Shown here piece by piece: positions 41,380 to 49,309 of a DNA stretch of 64,000 bases; within the stretch, counting starts at the first letter, position 1, and each line of letters starts with the position of its first letter. The translations under genes and the position numbers were made by a program. Source of the DNA: Rhodococcus_G sp042754225 (GTDB taxonomy: Bacteria > Actinomycetota > Actinomycetes > Mycobacteriales > Mycobacteriaceae). Under the pieces are notes generated by a model. That model saw only the letters and a list, made by a program, of their open reading frames with translations. It searched no databases and was not told where the DNA came from. Where the stretch lies: NCBI RefSeq assembly GCF_042754225.1, contig NZ_JBHZAH010000008.1, forward strand, positions 22,262-86,261, given 5' to 3'.

Positions 41380-42216
41380 ATGGACTCGAGCGGGACTCCG
41401 TATCGCAGGGTGGGCAGCGGTGACCCCGTGCTCCTGATCCACCCGTTCGCCCTCTCTCACCACGTCTGGCACGCGACCGCCGACCTGCTCGCGGCCGAGT
41501 ACGACGTGCTGGCGGCGTCGTTGCCGGGCCACTGGTGCGGTGAGCGGATTCGCGCCCGGGACGTGAGCATCGGCTCGTTCGCCGACGGGCTGGAACGGGT
41601 GCTCGACGGCCTCGGCTGGGACACCTGCCACCTGGTGGGTAACTCGCTCGGGGGGTGGCTGGCCTTCGAACTCGAACGACGCGGACGCGCCAGGTCGGTG
41701 ACCGCGATCGCGCCGGCGGGTGGATGGGTGAACCCGTCGTGCGACGAGCTGCGGTTGGGTGCGATCTTCCTGGGACTGGCTCCGCTGATCGGCCTCGGCC
41801 GGGTGCTCGGCGACGCGGCGGCACGGATCCCGCTGGTGCGCAGGCAGTCGCTGCGGCTGCTCAGCCGCGACGTCGAGGCGGTGTCCGAGCGAGATTTCCG
41901 TACCGTCGTGCGGGCCGCCACGCACTGCAGTGCCTACCTGCCGACCGAGTGGATGGGGCTGCGGGACGGCGGGATTCGCGGCCTGGGTGCGGTGCGGGCG
42001 CCCACCCGGCTGGTGCTGTGCGACCACGACGTGCTGCTGCCCGTCGAGCGGTACGCGCGCAGGTTCCTCGACGAACTGCCGCCCGCGGTCACCAGCACGG
42101 TGCTGCCCGGTGTCGGACACGTGCCGATGCTGGAGGACCCGGTGTTGGTGGCCGACGTCATTCGTTGGCACGTCGAGCAGGTGCGTGCGGGCCGGGCGAT
42201 CGATCAGTCCAGGTAG
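41380..42216 (+). CDS. Alpha/beta hydrolase (paralogue 2)
   Basis: A 278-residue hydrolase with PVLLIHPFALSHHVWHATAD, nucleophile elbow LVGNSLGGW, acidic residue in VLCDHDVLLP and catalytic His in VLPGVGHVPMLEDPV. It matches the paralogue at 32036-32857 across most of its length. HPF replaces the usual HGF of the oxyanion strand, which is unusual. Its last 13 bp overlap the convergent response-regulator gene. Confidence 0.85.
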   Translation: MDSSGTPYRRVGSGDPVLLIHPFALSHHVWHATADLLAAEYDVLAASLPGHWCGERIRARDVSIGSFADGLERVLDGLGWDTCHLVGNSLGGWLAFELERRGRARSVTAIAPAGGWVNPSCDELRLGAIFLGLAPLIGLGRVLGDAAARIPLVRRQSLRLLSRDVEAVSERDFRTVVRAATHCSAYLPTEWMGLRDGGIRGLGAVRAPTRLVLCDHDVLLPVERYARRFLDELPPAVTSTVLPGVGHVPMLEDPVLVADVIRWHVEQVRAGRAIDQSR

Positions 42217-42845
42217 CGCAGGACAGCCAGCACGCGGCGGTGGTGCCCCTCCGACGGCGGCAGGTCCAGCTTGGTGAAGATGTTCCCGATGTGCTTCTCC
42301 ACGGCTCGCTCGGTGACCTGCAGCGACGCGGCGAGCGCCGAGTTCGACAGCCCCTGCGCCATGAGGCCGAGCACCTCGCGTTCGCGTGGCGTCAGCCGGT
42401 CCAGCGCCTCGGTCCGCCTGCTCGAACCCATCAACTGCGTCACCACCTCCGGATCGAGCGCGGTCCCGCCCGCCGCGACCCGTTCCAGCGCGCCGACGAA
42501 CTCGGCGACGTCGGCGACCCGGTCCTTGAGCAGGTACCCGACCCCCGCCGCCCGGCCCCCGAGAAGTTCGGTGGCGTAGCGGGTCTCGATCCACTGCGAG
42601 AACACCAGCACCCCGACGTCCGGGGACCTGCGGCGCAGCGCGACCGCCTCGACGAGCCCCTCGTCGGTGAACGTCGGGGGCATCCGGATGTCGACCACCG
42701 CGACGTCCGGCCGGTGCGCGGCGACCGCCTCGCCGAGCGCGGTCGCGTCGCCGACGGTGGCGGGCACCTCGTGGCCGCGCTCGATCAGCAGCTGGGCGAG
42801 GCCGTCCCGGAGGATCGCGTTGTCCTCGGCGATCACGATGCGCAT
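42204..42845 (-). CDS. NarL/LuxR-family response regulator
   Basis: A 213-residue two-domain regulator. The receiver domain has RIVIAEDNAILRDGLAQLL, phosphoacceptor Asp52 (VAVVDIRMPP) and the conserved Lys in GYLLKDRV. The C-terminal LuxR helix-turn-helix is LTPREREVLGLMAQGLSNSA to KHIGNIFTKLDLPPSEGHHR. The ATG shares a base with the kinase stop (TGATG), so it is translated with it. The regulon is unknown. Confidence 0.93.
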   Translation of the reverse strand: MRIVIAEDNAILRDGLAQLLIERGHEVPATVGDATALGEAVAAHRPDVAVVDIRMPPTFTDEGLVEAVALRRRSPDVGVLVFSQWIETRYATELLGGRAAGVGYLLKDRVADVAEFVGALERVAAGGTALDPEVVTQLMGSSRRTEALDRLTPREREVLGLMAQGLSNSALAASLQVTERAVEKHIGNIFTKLDLPPSEGHHRRVLAVLRYLD

Positions 42846-44125
42846 CAGCGTGTCCCGTCGACCGGCAGGCAGAGGGTGACCACCGTCGGACCGCCGGCCG
42901 GGCTGTCCACAAGCAGTGATCCGTCCACGGTGCCGGCACGCGCAGCCAGGCCGGCGAGCCCGCTGCCCGCCCCGACGACGGCCCCGCCGACACCGTTGTC
43001 GCGCACCACGACCGACAGCGAATCGCCGTGCAGGCCGGCGGACACCCAGGCCCGCGTCGCACCGGAGTGGCGGGCGGTGTTGGTCAACAGTTCGGCGACG
43101 GTGAAGTAGGCGATGGTCTCGGTTCCGCGTGAGGGCCGCGGATCGATCGCGACGGACAGTTCGACCGGGACGGCGCTGCGGGCGGCCAGGGTCTCGAGTG
43201 CCGGGCCGAGCCCCAGGTCCAGGGCGGGTGGATGGATGCCGCGGACCATCTCCCGCAGCTCGGCGAGTGCATCCTTCGCCGCCGAGTGCGCGTCGTGCAC
43301 CAGGTCGGACGGATCCTGGCCGGTTGCGATGCGTTCCTCGGCGCGGCCGAGGGTCATGGCCATGGCCACCAGCCGGGCCTGGGTGCCGTCGTGCAGGTCG
43401 CGTTCGACCCGCCGCAGCCTGGTCGCGGAGTCCTCCACCACCGCGGAGCGGCTGCGTTCGAGTTCCTCGACCCTGCGATCGCGCGGGGACGGGCCGAGCA
43501 GGAGCTGGATCAGGATGCGGTCGAGCGAGGCAAGCCCGCGAATCGGCCACGGCGCGAGGAACAGTCCCACGACGCCGACGGCCGACAATGCCAGCACCCC
43601 CGGCCAGCTGTCGACGTACACGTCGCCGAACTGGGCGATCGAGCGCCGGGGCGTGCCGGAGGCGTCGATGTTGACGGGGTCGATCAGCCACCACAGCAGC
43701 GGTGACGCGGTCAGGAACATGGCAATCGCCGAAAACAGCAGTGCGCCGAACACCGACACCACCGACAGCATGGACTTGATCAGCACGAACAGCACTGCGC
43801 GCCAGCCCGTCCGGTCGGTCAGGCAGGAGCGGACGAAGCCGAGGACCCCGGGCCGCGGCGCGAACACAGGCGGTTCGTCGACGTGGAGACGCAGCAGCGC
43901 CGCAGCGAGTCGGCGGTGGAGCAGGCCGAATCCCCTCGTGCCCACGATCATCGCCGCGAGCAGTGGAATCCCGATCAGCGTGACGACGAGCACCGCCCCG
44001 AAAATCGTACCTACGAACAGATACGTGAAGCCGATGACGGCCACTGCCGCCGAGGCCGCCAGATAGCCCGCCTCGCGCCAGGTCTTCGCGGCCACGGGCG
44101 CGCGGAGGAAGTCGGTGAATGTCAT
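42845..44125 (-). CDS. Two-component sensor histidine kinase (HisKA_3, with membrane sensor domain)
   Basis: A 426-residue kinase. The N-terminal ~190 residues form a 'putative sensor' membrane domain (AVAVIGFTYLFVGTIFGAVL, VTLIGIPLLAAMIVGTRGFG, and two further helix pairs). The phosphoacceptor helix is LRRVERDLHDGTQARL (His in LHDGTQ), followed by an HATPase_c domain with LLTNTARHSGATRAWV (N box) and RDNGVGG (G1). The usual start is ATG at 44125. This NarX/LiaS-like architecture senses envelope or drug stress in many actinobacteria (general inference). Confidence 0.9.
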   Translation of the reverse strand: MTFTDFLRAPVAAKTWREAGYLAASAAVAVIGFTYLFVGTIFGAVLVVTLIGIPLLAAMIVGTRGFGLLHRRLAAALLRLHVDEPPVFAPRPGVLGFVRSCLTDRTGWRAVLFVLIKSMLSVVSVFGALLFSAIAMFLTASPLLWWLIDPVNIDASGTPRRSIAQFGDVYVDSWPGVLALSAVGVVGLFLAPWPIRGLASLDRILIQLLLGPSPRDRRVEELERSRSAVVEDSATRLRRVERDLHDGTQARLVAMAMTLGRAEERIATGQDPSDLVHDAHSAAKDALAELREMVRGIHPPALDLGLGPALETLAARSAVPVELSVAIDPRPSRGTETIAYFTVAELLTNTARHSGATRAWVSAGLHGDSLSVVVRDNGVGGAVVGAGSGLAGLAARAGTVDGSLLVDSPAGGPTVVTLCLPVDGTR

Positions 44126-44184
44126 GACTGCGATGCTTCCCGAAAGGTGCTGTCGGTTCGAGGGGGCTGGCCCTCGGGCCGGGA

Positions 44185-44200
44185 GTGTGGCTACCCACAC
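44185..44200 (-). terminator. Small hairpin between the acyl-CoA dehydrogenase and kinase genes
   Basis: On the minus strand GTGTGG-GTAG-CCACAC forms a 6-bp perfect stem with a tetraloop in the 103-bp gap upstream of the kinase gene. As transcription here runs from the dehydrogenase-like gene (stop 44229) towards the kinase, it could be that unit's terminator. Short stem, so modest confidence. Confidence 0.35.
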
Positions 44201-44228
44201 CCTCCTCGACGGCGCCGCGATCGTTCGG

Positions 44229-45251
44229 TCAGCGCTCCGCGTTCGCGCCGAACCGGTCCAGCAGCGCCGACCTGATCTGTGGCCGGGACGCGGCGACCAT
44301 CGTCAGGGTCGCCTCCCGCACGAGCCGTTCGGCGGTGCTGCCGCTGAGCGCCGCGGCACTACCGGTGGCCGCCACCAGCGCGGCGGCCGCCCGCAGGGCG
44401 AGCTCGGAGGCCTGCGCGCGTGCGGCGAAGAGATCTCCGCGACCGGACTGCGCGGCGTCGAGGTTCGCGCGCACGCCCGACACCTCGTCCGCCAGCCGGG
44501 TGGTGTCACAACCCGTCTCGGCGAGTTCGGCGAGGCAGCGTCGCGTCACGCCCGTCGCCATGCACGCGTTGAGCCACGATCCGAAGGTCTGCCCGGCCCG
44601 GAACTGTTCGGGGGAGGCCACGTTCACCACCCGGTCGTCGGCCACCTCGAATCCGTCGAAGCGCATGCGCACGGTGTTGCTGCCGCGGGCCGCGATCAGC
44701 GGCAGGTCCTCGACGGCGATCCCGTCGGCCGGGCCGGCGGTGACGAGCGCGTGCACGATCGAGTCGTCGAACTCGTCGCGCGCGCTCAGCTGCAGGACGT
44801 CGACGATGCCCCAGCCGGTGACGAAGGGGGCCACCCCGTCGAGGACGTAGCCGCCGTCGACCCGGCGCGCGTACAACAGCGGTGGTTGCGGGATCGCCCC
44901 GGCGAAGGCGACCCCGGCGCGAACGGTTCCGGCCAGCAGGCCGTCCCAGTACCGTTCGCGCAGTGCCGGATTGGGGCTGCCGGCAAGTCCGGCGACCACG
45001 CCGTGGTGCTGCATCCAGGTGAAACTTGTGGCCAGGCATCCGCCGCACAGCGTCTCCACCACGGCGACCAGGTCTTCGAGTTCGAGTGTGGGACCGCCCG
45101 TCTCGGGTGGCGCCGCCATGGCGTAGAAGCCGGCCTCGGCCAGCGCCTCGAAGTGGCTCACCGGGATCTCACCGTCGGCGTCGACGCTGCTCGCGGCCGG
45201 GAACAGCACGTCCTCGGCGATGTCGTGCGCGAGTTTCGGCCAGTTCGTCAC
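44229..45251 (-). CDS. Acyl-CoA dehydrogenase-like flavoprotein
   Basis: A 340-residue protein with acyl-CoA dehydrogenase fold features: FEALAEAGFYAMAAPPETGG at the N-terminus, a middle beta-domain (VLDGVAPFVTGWGIVDVLQL) and Ala-rich C-terminal helices. It is shorter than the usual ~380. The catalytic Glu region is not evident, so it may be a hydroxylase- or desulfurisation-type relative (DszC/HsaA-like) or inactive. The GTG at 45251 lies 5 bp after the TetR stop, giving a tight two-gene operon. Alternative starts exist. Confidence 0.68.
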   Translation of the reverse strand: MTNWPKLAHDIAEDVLFPAASSVDADGEIPVSHFEALAEAGFYAMAAPPETGGPTLELEDLVAVVETLCGGCLATSFTWMQHHGVVAGLAGSPNPALRERYWDGLLAGTVRAGVAFAGAIPQPPLLYARRVDGGYVLDGVAPFVTGWGIVDVLQLSARDEFDDSIVHALVTAGPADGIAVEDLPLIAARGSNTVRMRFDGFEVADDRVVNVASPEQFRAGQTFGSWLNACMATGVTRRCLAELAETGCDTTRLADEVSGVRANLDAAQSGRGDLFAARAQASELALRAAAALVAATGSAAALSGSTAERLVREATLTMVAASRPQIRSALLDRFGANAER

Positions 45252-45256
45252 CGAAG

Positions 45257-45865
45257 TCAGGGTAGTGCGGTGGACCTCGAAGCGGTGAGAAGCGCGCGGA
45301 CGTTTCGGGTGAGCGCGCCGGTGGAGATCGTCGGGTCGATCGCGCGCTGGATGCCCAGGCCCACACCCATGCTCAGCGCGCTCGTCGCGGCGTCCTCCGC
45401 CGATACCGGCAGGGTGACCTCGCCGGACGCCACGAGCGAGGCGAGCACGGCGGCCACCATGCTGTGTACCGTGCCGAGGCCGGCGCCGAGCGCGGCCCGC
45501 AGTTCCGGGTCGTGGCGGGCCAGCACGATGACCTCGAACTCGAGCATCGTCCACCCGACGTCGCCGAGGGTGCGCTCGGCCCACTCCTCGAACGCGGCGA
45601 GCCGCTCCTCCAACGGCGCCTGCCGTGCCAGCACCGCGGCGACCTCGGCGCCCTTGGTGGTGTGGATGAGTTGCAGCACCTCCAGGCACAGCTCCTTCTT
45701 GTTGCGGAAGTTCGAGTACACCGCCCCCTTGGAGTAGCCGGCCTCCTCGGCCACCTTCTCGAGCGAGGTTGCGGCGTACCCGTCGGCGAGGAACAGGTCG
45801 CGCGCGGTCGCCACCAGGTGTGCCCTCGTCTGGGCCTGACTCTCCGACCTGGTCATTCGCGCCAT
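45257..45865 (-). CDS. TetR-family transcriptional regulator
   Basis: A 202-residue regulator. The DNA-binding domain is TRAHLVATARDLFLADGYAA, then LEKVAEEAGYSKGAVYSNFR and NKKELCLEVL. It is divergent from the patatin-monooxygenase-SDR operon and coupled to the acyl-CoA dehydrogenase-like gene. The perfect palindrome GTATTCGAATAC lies between the two divergent starts, a likely operator. Confidence 0.87.
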   Translation of the reverse strand: MARMTRSESQAQTRAHLVATARDLFLADGYAATSLEKVAEEAGYSKGAVYSNFRNKKELCLEVLQLIHTTKGAEVAAVLARQAPLEERLAAFEEWAERTLGDVGWTMLEFEVIVLARHDPELRAALGAGLGTVHSMVAAVLASLVASGEVTLPVSAEDAATSALSMGVGLGIQRAIDPTISTGALTRNVRALLTASRSTALP

Positions 45866-45909
45866 GACGACTCCGTTCCGAGAAAACTCTCCGATTTGGC
45901 ATACCCATC

Positions 45910-45921
45910 GTATTCGAATAC
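45910..45921. promoter_or_regulatory. Perfect palindrome, candidate TetR operator
   Basis: GTATTCGAATAC, 12 bp, in an AT-rich stretch 15 bases before the patatin gene and 44 bases from the TetR start. Placed to block both promoters. Confidence 0.6.
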
Positions 45922-45936
45922 TGCTAGTTTCTGAAT

Positions 45937-46899
45937 ATGACTGCGAGTGACAGACAACTTCGTCGGGGCCTGGTGATCGGCTGCGGCGGCACGCTCGGTG
46001 CGGCGTGGACGGTCGCGGCGCTGGCCGCGGTCCGTGACGCGCTGGACTGGGATCCGCGCGAGGCCGAGGTACTGGTCGGCACGTCGGCAGGTGCGGAACT
46101 GGTCACCATGCTCGGCGGTGGGGTGGGGGTGGACGAACTGCTCGCGATGCAGCTGGGGGAGCAGGTCACCCATCCGGCGCTGCGCGCCCACCTCGCCGAC
46201 GCGCCGGGACGGATCCCGCCGCTGCCGCGGTTCGGGCTCGGCTCGCCGCGGCTGGCGCGTTCCGGCCTGCGTCGCCAGGTCGCGCCCGTCACCGCGCTGA
46301 GCGGCCTGCTGCCGACCGGCCGTGGCGACGCCGGCTGGCTGCACCGGCTCGCGCTCGGTGTGGCCCCGGGCGGCACCTGGGTCTCGCACCCCGCGACCTG
46401 GCTCGTCGCGATGGACTACGACAGCGGAGAGCGTGTCGCGTTCGGCTCGCCCGGTGCCCCGGAAGCGACACTCTCGCAGGCACTTCGGGCCTCCTGGGCG
46501 ATACCGGGCTGGCTGCCGCCCGTGCGGGTCGGCGACCGCCGGTTCGTCGACGGCGGCGCGGCGTCGACCGCCTCGGCGGACCTGGTGGCACCCCTCGATC
46601 TCGACGAACTGGTGGTGCTGGCGCCGATGGCCTCTACCGGGCGGGTCCCCGGCCGTGGCGCCGCGCGGGCCGAGCGCCTGGTCCTGCGCGGCTGGATGAG
46701 CGCAGGCCTGGACGCGGAGGTCGCCGCCGTCGAGGCGGCGGGCACCCGGGTTGTCCGGCTCGATGCCACCGCCGAGGACCTGGCCGTGATGGGCCCGAAC
46801 TTCATGGACGACCGCAGGCGACTCGCCACCCTCGAGTCCTCGCTGCGGACCACCAGGGCCGCCCTGGCCCACCGACTCGCAACGGGAGACGTGCGATGA
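45937..46899 (+). CDS. Patatin-like phospholipase
   Basis: A 320-residue patatin-fold serine hydrolase. The oxyanion loop is VIGCGGTLGAAW, the nucleophile is in LVGTSAGAELVTML (GxSxG, Ser about residue 50), and the Asp of the dyad in RFVDGGAAS (DGG/A). Patatins release fatty acids from lipids. It heads a three-gene operon: its last four bases overlap the monooxygenase start (ATGA), which in turn overlaps the SDR. Control by the divergent TetR is likely. Confidence 0.9.
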   Translation: MTASDRQLRRGLVIGCGGTLGAAWTVAALAAVRDALDWDPREAEVLVGTSAGAELVTMLGGGVGVDELLAMQLGEQVTHPALRAHLADAPGRIPPLPRFGLGSPRLARSGLRRQVAPVTALSGLLPTGRGDAGWLHRLALGVAPGGTWVSHPATWLVAMDYDSGERVAFGSPGAPEATLSQALRASWAIPGWLPPVRVGDRRFVDGGAASTASADLVAPLDLDELVVLAPMASTGRVPGRGAARAERLVLRGWMSAGLDAEVAAVEAAGTRVVRLDATAEDLAVMGPNFMDDRRRLATLESSLRTTRAALAHRLATGDVR

Positions 46900-48383
46900 C
46901 GCAAGCACAGCATTTCGAGTTCCTCATCGTCGGCGCCGGGATATCCGGCATCGGCGCGGCCATCACCCTGCGCAGGATGGGGATCACCGATTTCGCGATC
47001 CTCGAGAAGAGCGACTCGTTCGGCGGGACCTGGCGCGACAACAGCTATCCCGGGTGCGCGTGCGACGTCCCGTCCGGCCTCTACTCCTACTCGTTCGCCC
47101 CGAACCCCGAGTGGACCCGGCTCTTCGCCGGGCAGGAGGAGATCCGTCGGTACATCGACCGCACCGCCGCCGAGCACGGCATCGAGGCGCACGTGCGTTT
47201 CGGCACCGAGATGGCCCGCGCCCAGTGGGACGAGCCGCGCAGGCGGTGGATCGTGGAGACCTCGGCGGGCACGTTCACCGCGAACTCCGTCGTCGCCGCC
47301 GCGGGCCCCTGGAACGAGCCGCTGACTCCCGACGTCCCGGGCCTGGACACCTTCGAGGGCGAGGTCTTCCACTCGTCCCGGTGGAACCACGCCTACGACC
47401 TGACCGGCAAACGGGTCGCGGTGGTCGGAACCGGTGCCTCCGCAGTGCAATTCGTACCCGCGATCCAGCCCGAGGTGGAGCGGCTGCACCTGTACCAGCG
47501 CACCGCGCAGTGGGTGCTGCCGAAGCCCGACCACTACGTGCCGAGGATCGAGCGATGGGCGATGCGGCGCATCCCCGGCGCGCATCGGGCACTGCGCTCG
47601 GTCGAGTACGCGATCATGGAGGCACTCGGCGTCGGGTTCCGGAACCCGTGGATCCTGCGGATCGTGCAGCAGATCGGCCGCGCCCAGCTGCGGGCCCAGG
47701 TCCGCGACCCCGAACTGCGCAAGGCCCTCACCCCCGACTACACGCTCGGCTGCAAGCGGCTGCTGCTGTCGAACACCTACTACCCGGCGCTGACCGAGCC
47801 GAACGTCGAGGTGCACGCGAACGCGGTCGCGGCCGTGCGCGGGAACACCGTCGTCGGCGCCGACGGCTCGGAGCGGGAGGTCGACGCCATCATCTTCGGC
47901 ACCGGCTTCCACATCCTGGACATGCCGATCGGCAGCAAGGTCTTCGACGGCGGTGGCCGCAGCCTCGACGACCACTGGAAGGGCAGCCCCCAGGCGTACC
48001 TCGGCACCACCGTCGCCGGGTTCCCCAACGCGTACGTGCTGCTCGGTCCCGCCCTGGGCACCGGCCACACCTCCGCGTTCATGATCCTCGAGGCGCAGCT
48101 CGAGTACATGGCGCAGGCGATCGCGGCGGCCCGCGCGGGCGGCTGGACCAGGATGGAGACCCGGCCCGAGGTGCAGGCGGCGTTCAACGCCGACGTGCAG
48201 CAGGCGCTGGCCACCACCGTCTACAACGCAGGCGGATGCCAGAGCTACTTCCTGGACGTCAACGGGCGCAACAGCTTCAACTGGCCGTGGTCCACGGACC
48301 GGATGCGGACCCGGCTCGGCGAGTTCGACGAGCGTGCGTACGAGACCTCCACCGACCTCCCCACAGAAATGGCGACCCGATGA
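46896..48383 (+). CDS. FAD-dependent monooxygenase (Baeyer-Villiger/MymA type)
   Basis: A 495-residue flavin monooxygenase with FAD motif LIVGAGISGIGAAI, the group signature FGGTWRDNSYPGCACDVPSG, the Baeyer-Villiger fingerprint FEGEVFHSSRWNH (FxGxxxHxxxW) and the NADPH motif VAVVGTGASAVQFVPA. It resembles the MymA-type enzyme of mycobacteria, which also sits in an operon with a lipase and an SDR. Likely oxidises a ketone, aldehyde or lipid-derived substrate. It overlaps both neighbours by ATGA. Confidence 0.9.
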   Translation: MTQAQHFEFLIVGAGISGIGAAITLRRMGITDFAILEKSDSFGGTWRDNSYPGCACDVPSGLYSYSFAPNPEWTRLFAGQEEIRRYIDRTAAEHGIEAHVRFGTEMARAQWDEPRRRWIVETSAGTFTANSVVAAAGPWNEPLTPDVPGLDTFEGEVFHSSRWNHAYDLTGKRVAVVGTGASAVQFVPAIQPEVERLHLYQRTAQWVLPKPDHYVPRIERWAMRRIPGAHRALRSVEYAIMEALGVGFRNPWILRIVQQIGRAQLRAQVRDPELRKALTPDYTLGCKRLLLSNTYYPALTEPNVEVHANAVAAVRGNTVVGADGSEREVDAIIFGTGFHILDMPIGSKVFDGGGRSLDDHWKGSPQAYLGTTVAGFPNAYVLLGPALGTGHTSAFMILEAQLEYMAQAIAAARAGGWTRMETRPEVQAAFNADVQQALATTVYNAGGCQSYFLDVNGRNSFNWPWSTDRMRTRLGEFDERAYETSTDLPTEMATR

Positions 48384-49309
48384 ACCTCACAGCACAGCAG
48401 CGGTACCCCGCGATCGACCTCGCCGGGGCCGTCGTCCTCGTCACCGGCGCCGGGCGCGGGATCGGCCGGGCCACCGCGCTGGCCATGGCCGCGCGCGGCG
48501 CCAAGATCGCGGTCGCCGACCTCGACCGCGCCGCGGCCGACGACGTCGCCGCCGAGATCGGTTCGGCGGCACGGGCCTACACCCTGGACGTGCGCACTCG
48601 AGCGTCCTGGGACGCCTGCGTGGCGGCGGTGACCGCCGACCTCGGCCCGATCGACGTCCTCGTCGGCAACGCCGGCGTGATGCCGGTCGCCCGGTTCCTC
48701 GAGGAGCCGGACGAGATCGGCGAGGCCACCATCGACGTGAACGTGTGGGGCCTGATCCACGGGATGCGGGCGGTGGCCCCGGCGATGATCGAGCGCGGTC
48801 GCGGGCACATCGTCAACGTCGCCTCGCTCGCCGGGAAGATCGCCATCCCCGGCCTCGCGGTCTACAACGCCAGCAAGTTCGCGGCCGTGGGACTCTCGTC
48901 CGCGGCGCGGCTGGAGTTCGCCGACCACGGGGTGAGCGTGTCCACGGTGCTGCCGAGCGCGGTGCGCACCACGCTCACCTCCGGGCTGCCGTTGGGCAAG
49001 GGCCTGCCGACGGTGGAGCCCGAGGACATCGCCGCCGCGGTCGTGCGCACCTGCCGCACCCGCCGGGCGCAGACCCCGGTGCCCGGCTACCTGGCCGCCC
49101 TCGACCTCGGCCTGGCGCTGGCCCCCGAACCGCTCATCGTGCTGGTGCGCCGGGTGGTCGGCGGGAACCGGGCTGTCACATCCGTCGACCAGACCGGGAG
49201 GGCGGACTACGACGATCGGGTTCAGGCGCTGACGCGCAGTGGTGCGGATACGGAGGGTCCGGACTCCGAAAGCACACCACTGCGGCGGAGCCGCATCAGC
49301 CGAACCTGA
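48380..49309 (+). CDS. Short-chain dehydrogenase/reductase
   Basis: A 309-residue SDR with VVLVTGAGRGIGRATALAMA, VGNAGVMPVARFLEEPD and the catalytic NVASLAGKIAIPGLAVYNAS (Ser ... YxxxK with Lys in YNASKFA). The C-terminal ~50 residues extend beyond the common length. The ATG overlaps the monooxygenase stop. The 3' end overlaps the convergent aldehyde dehydrogenase gene by 14 bp. Presumably reduces or oxidises a product of the monooxygenase step (inference). Confidence 0.87.
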   Translation: MNLTAQQRYPAIDLAGAVVLVTGAGRGIGRATALAMAARGAKIAVADLDRAAADDVAAEIGSAARAYTLDVRTRASWDACVAAVTADLGPIDVLVGNAGVMPVARFLEEPDEIGEATIDVNVWGLIHGMRAVAPAMIERGRGHIVNVASLAGKIAIPGLAVYNASKFAAVGLSSAARLEFADHGVSVSTVLPSAVRTTLTSGLPLGKGLPTVEPEDIAAAVVRTCRTRRAQTPVPGYLAALDLGLALAPEPLIVLVRRVVGGNRAVTSVDQTGRADYDDRVQALTRSGADTEGPDSESTPLRRSRISRT

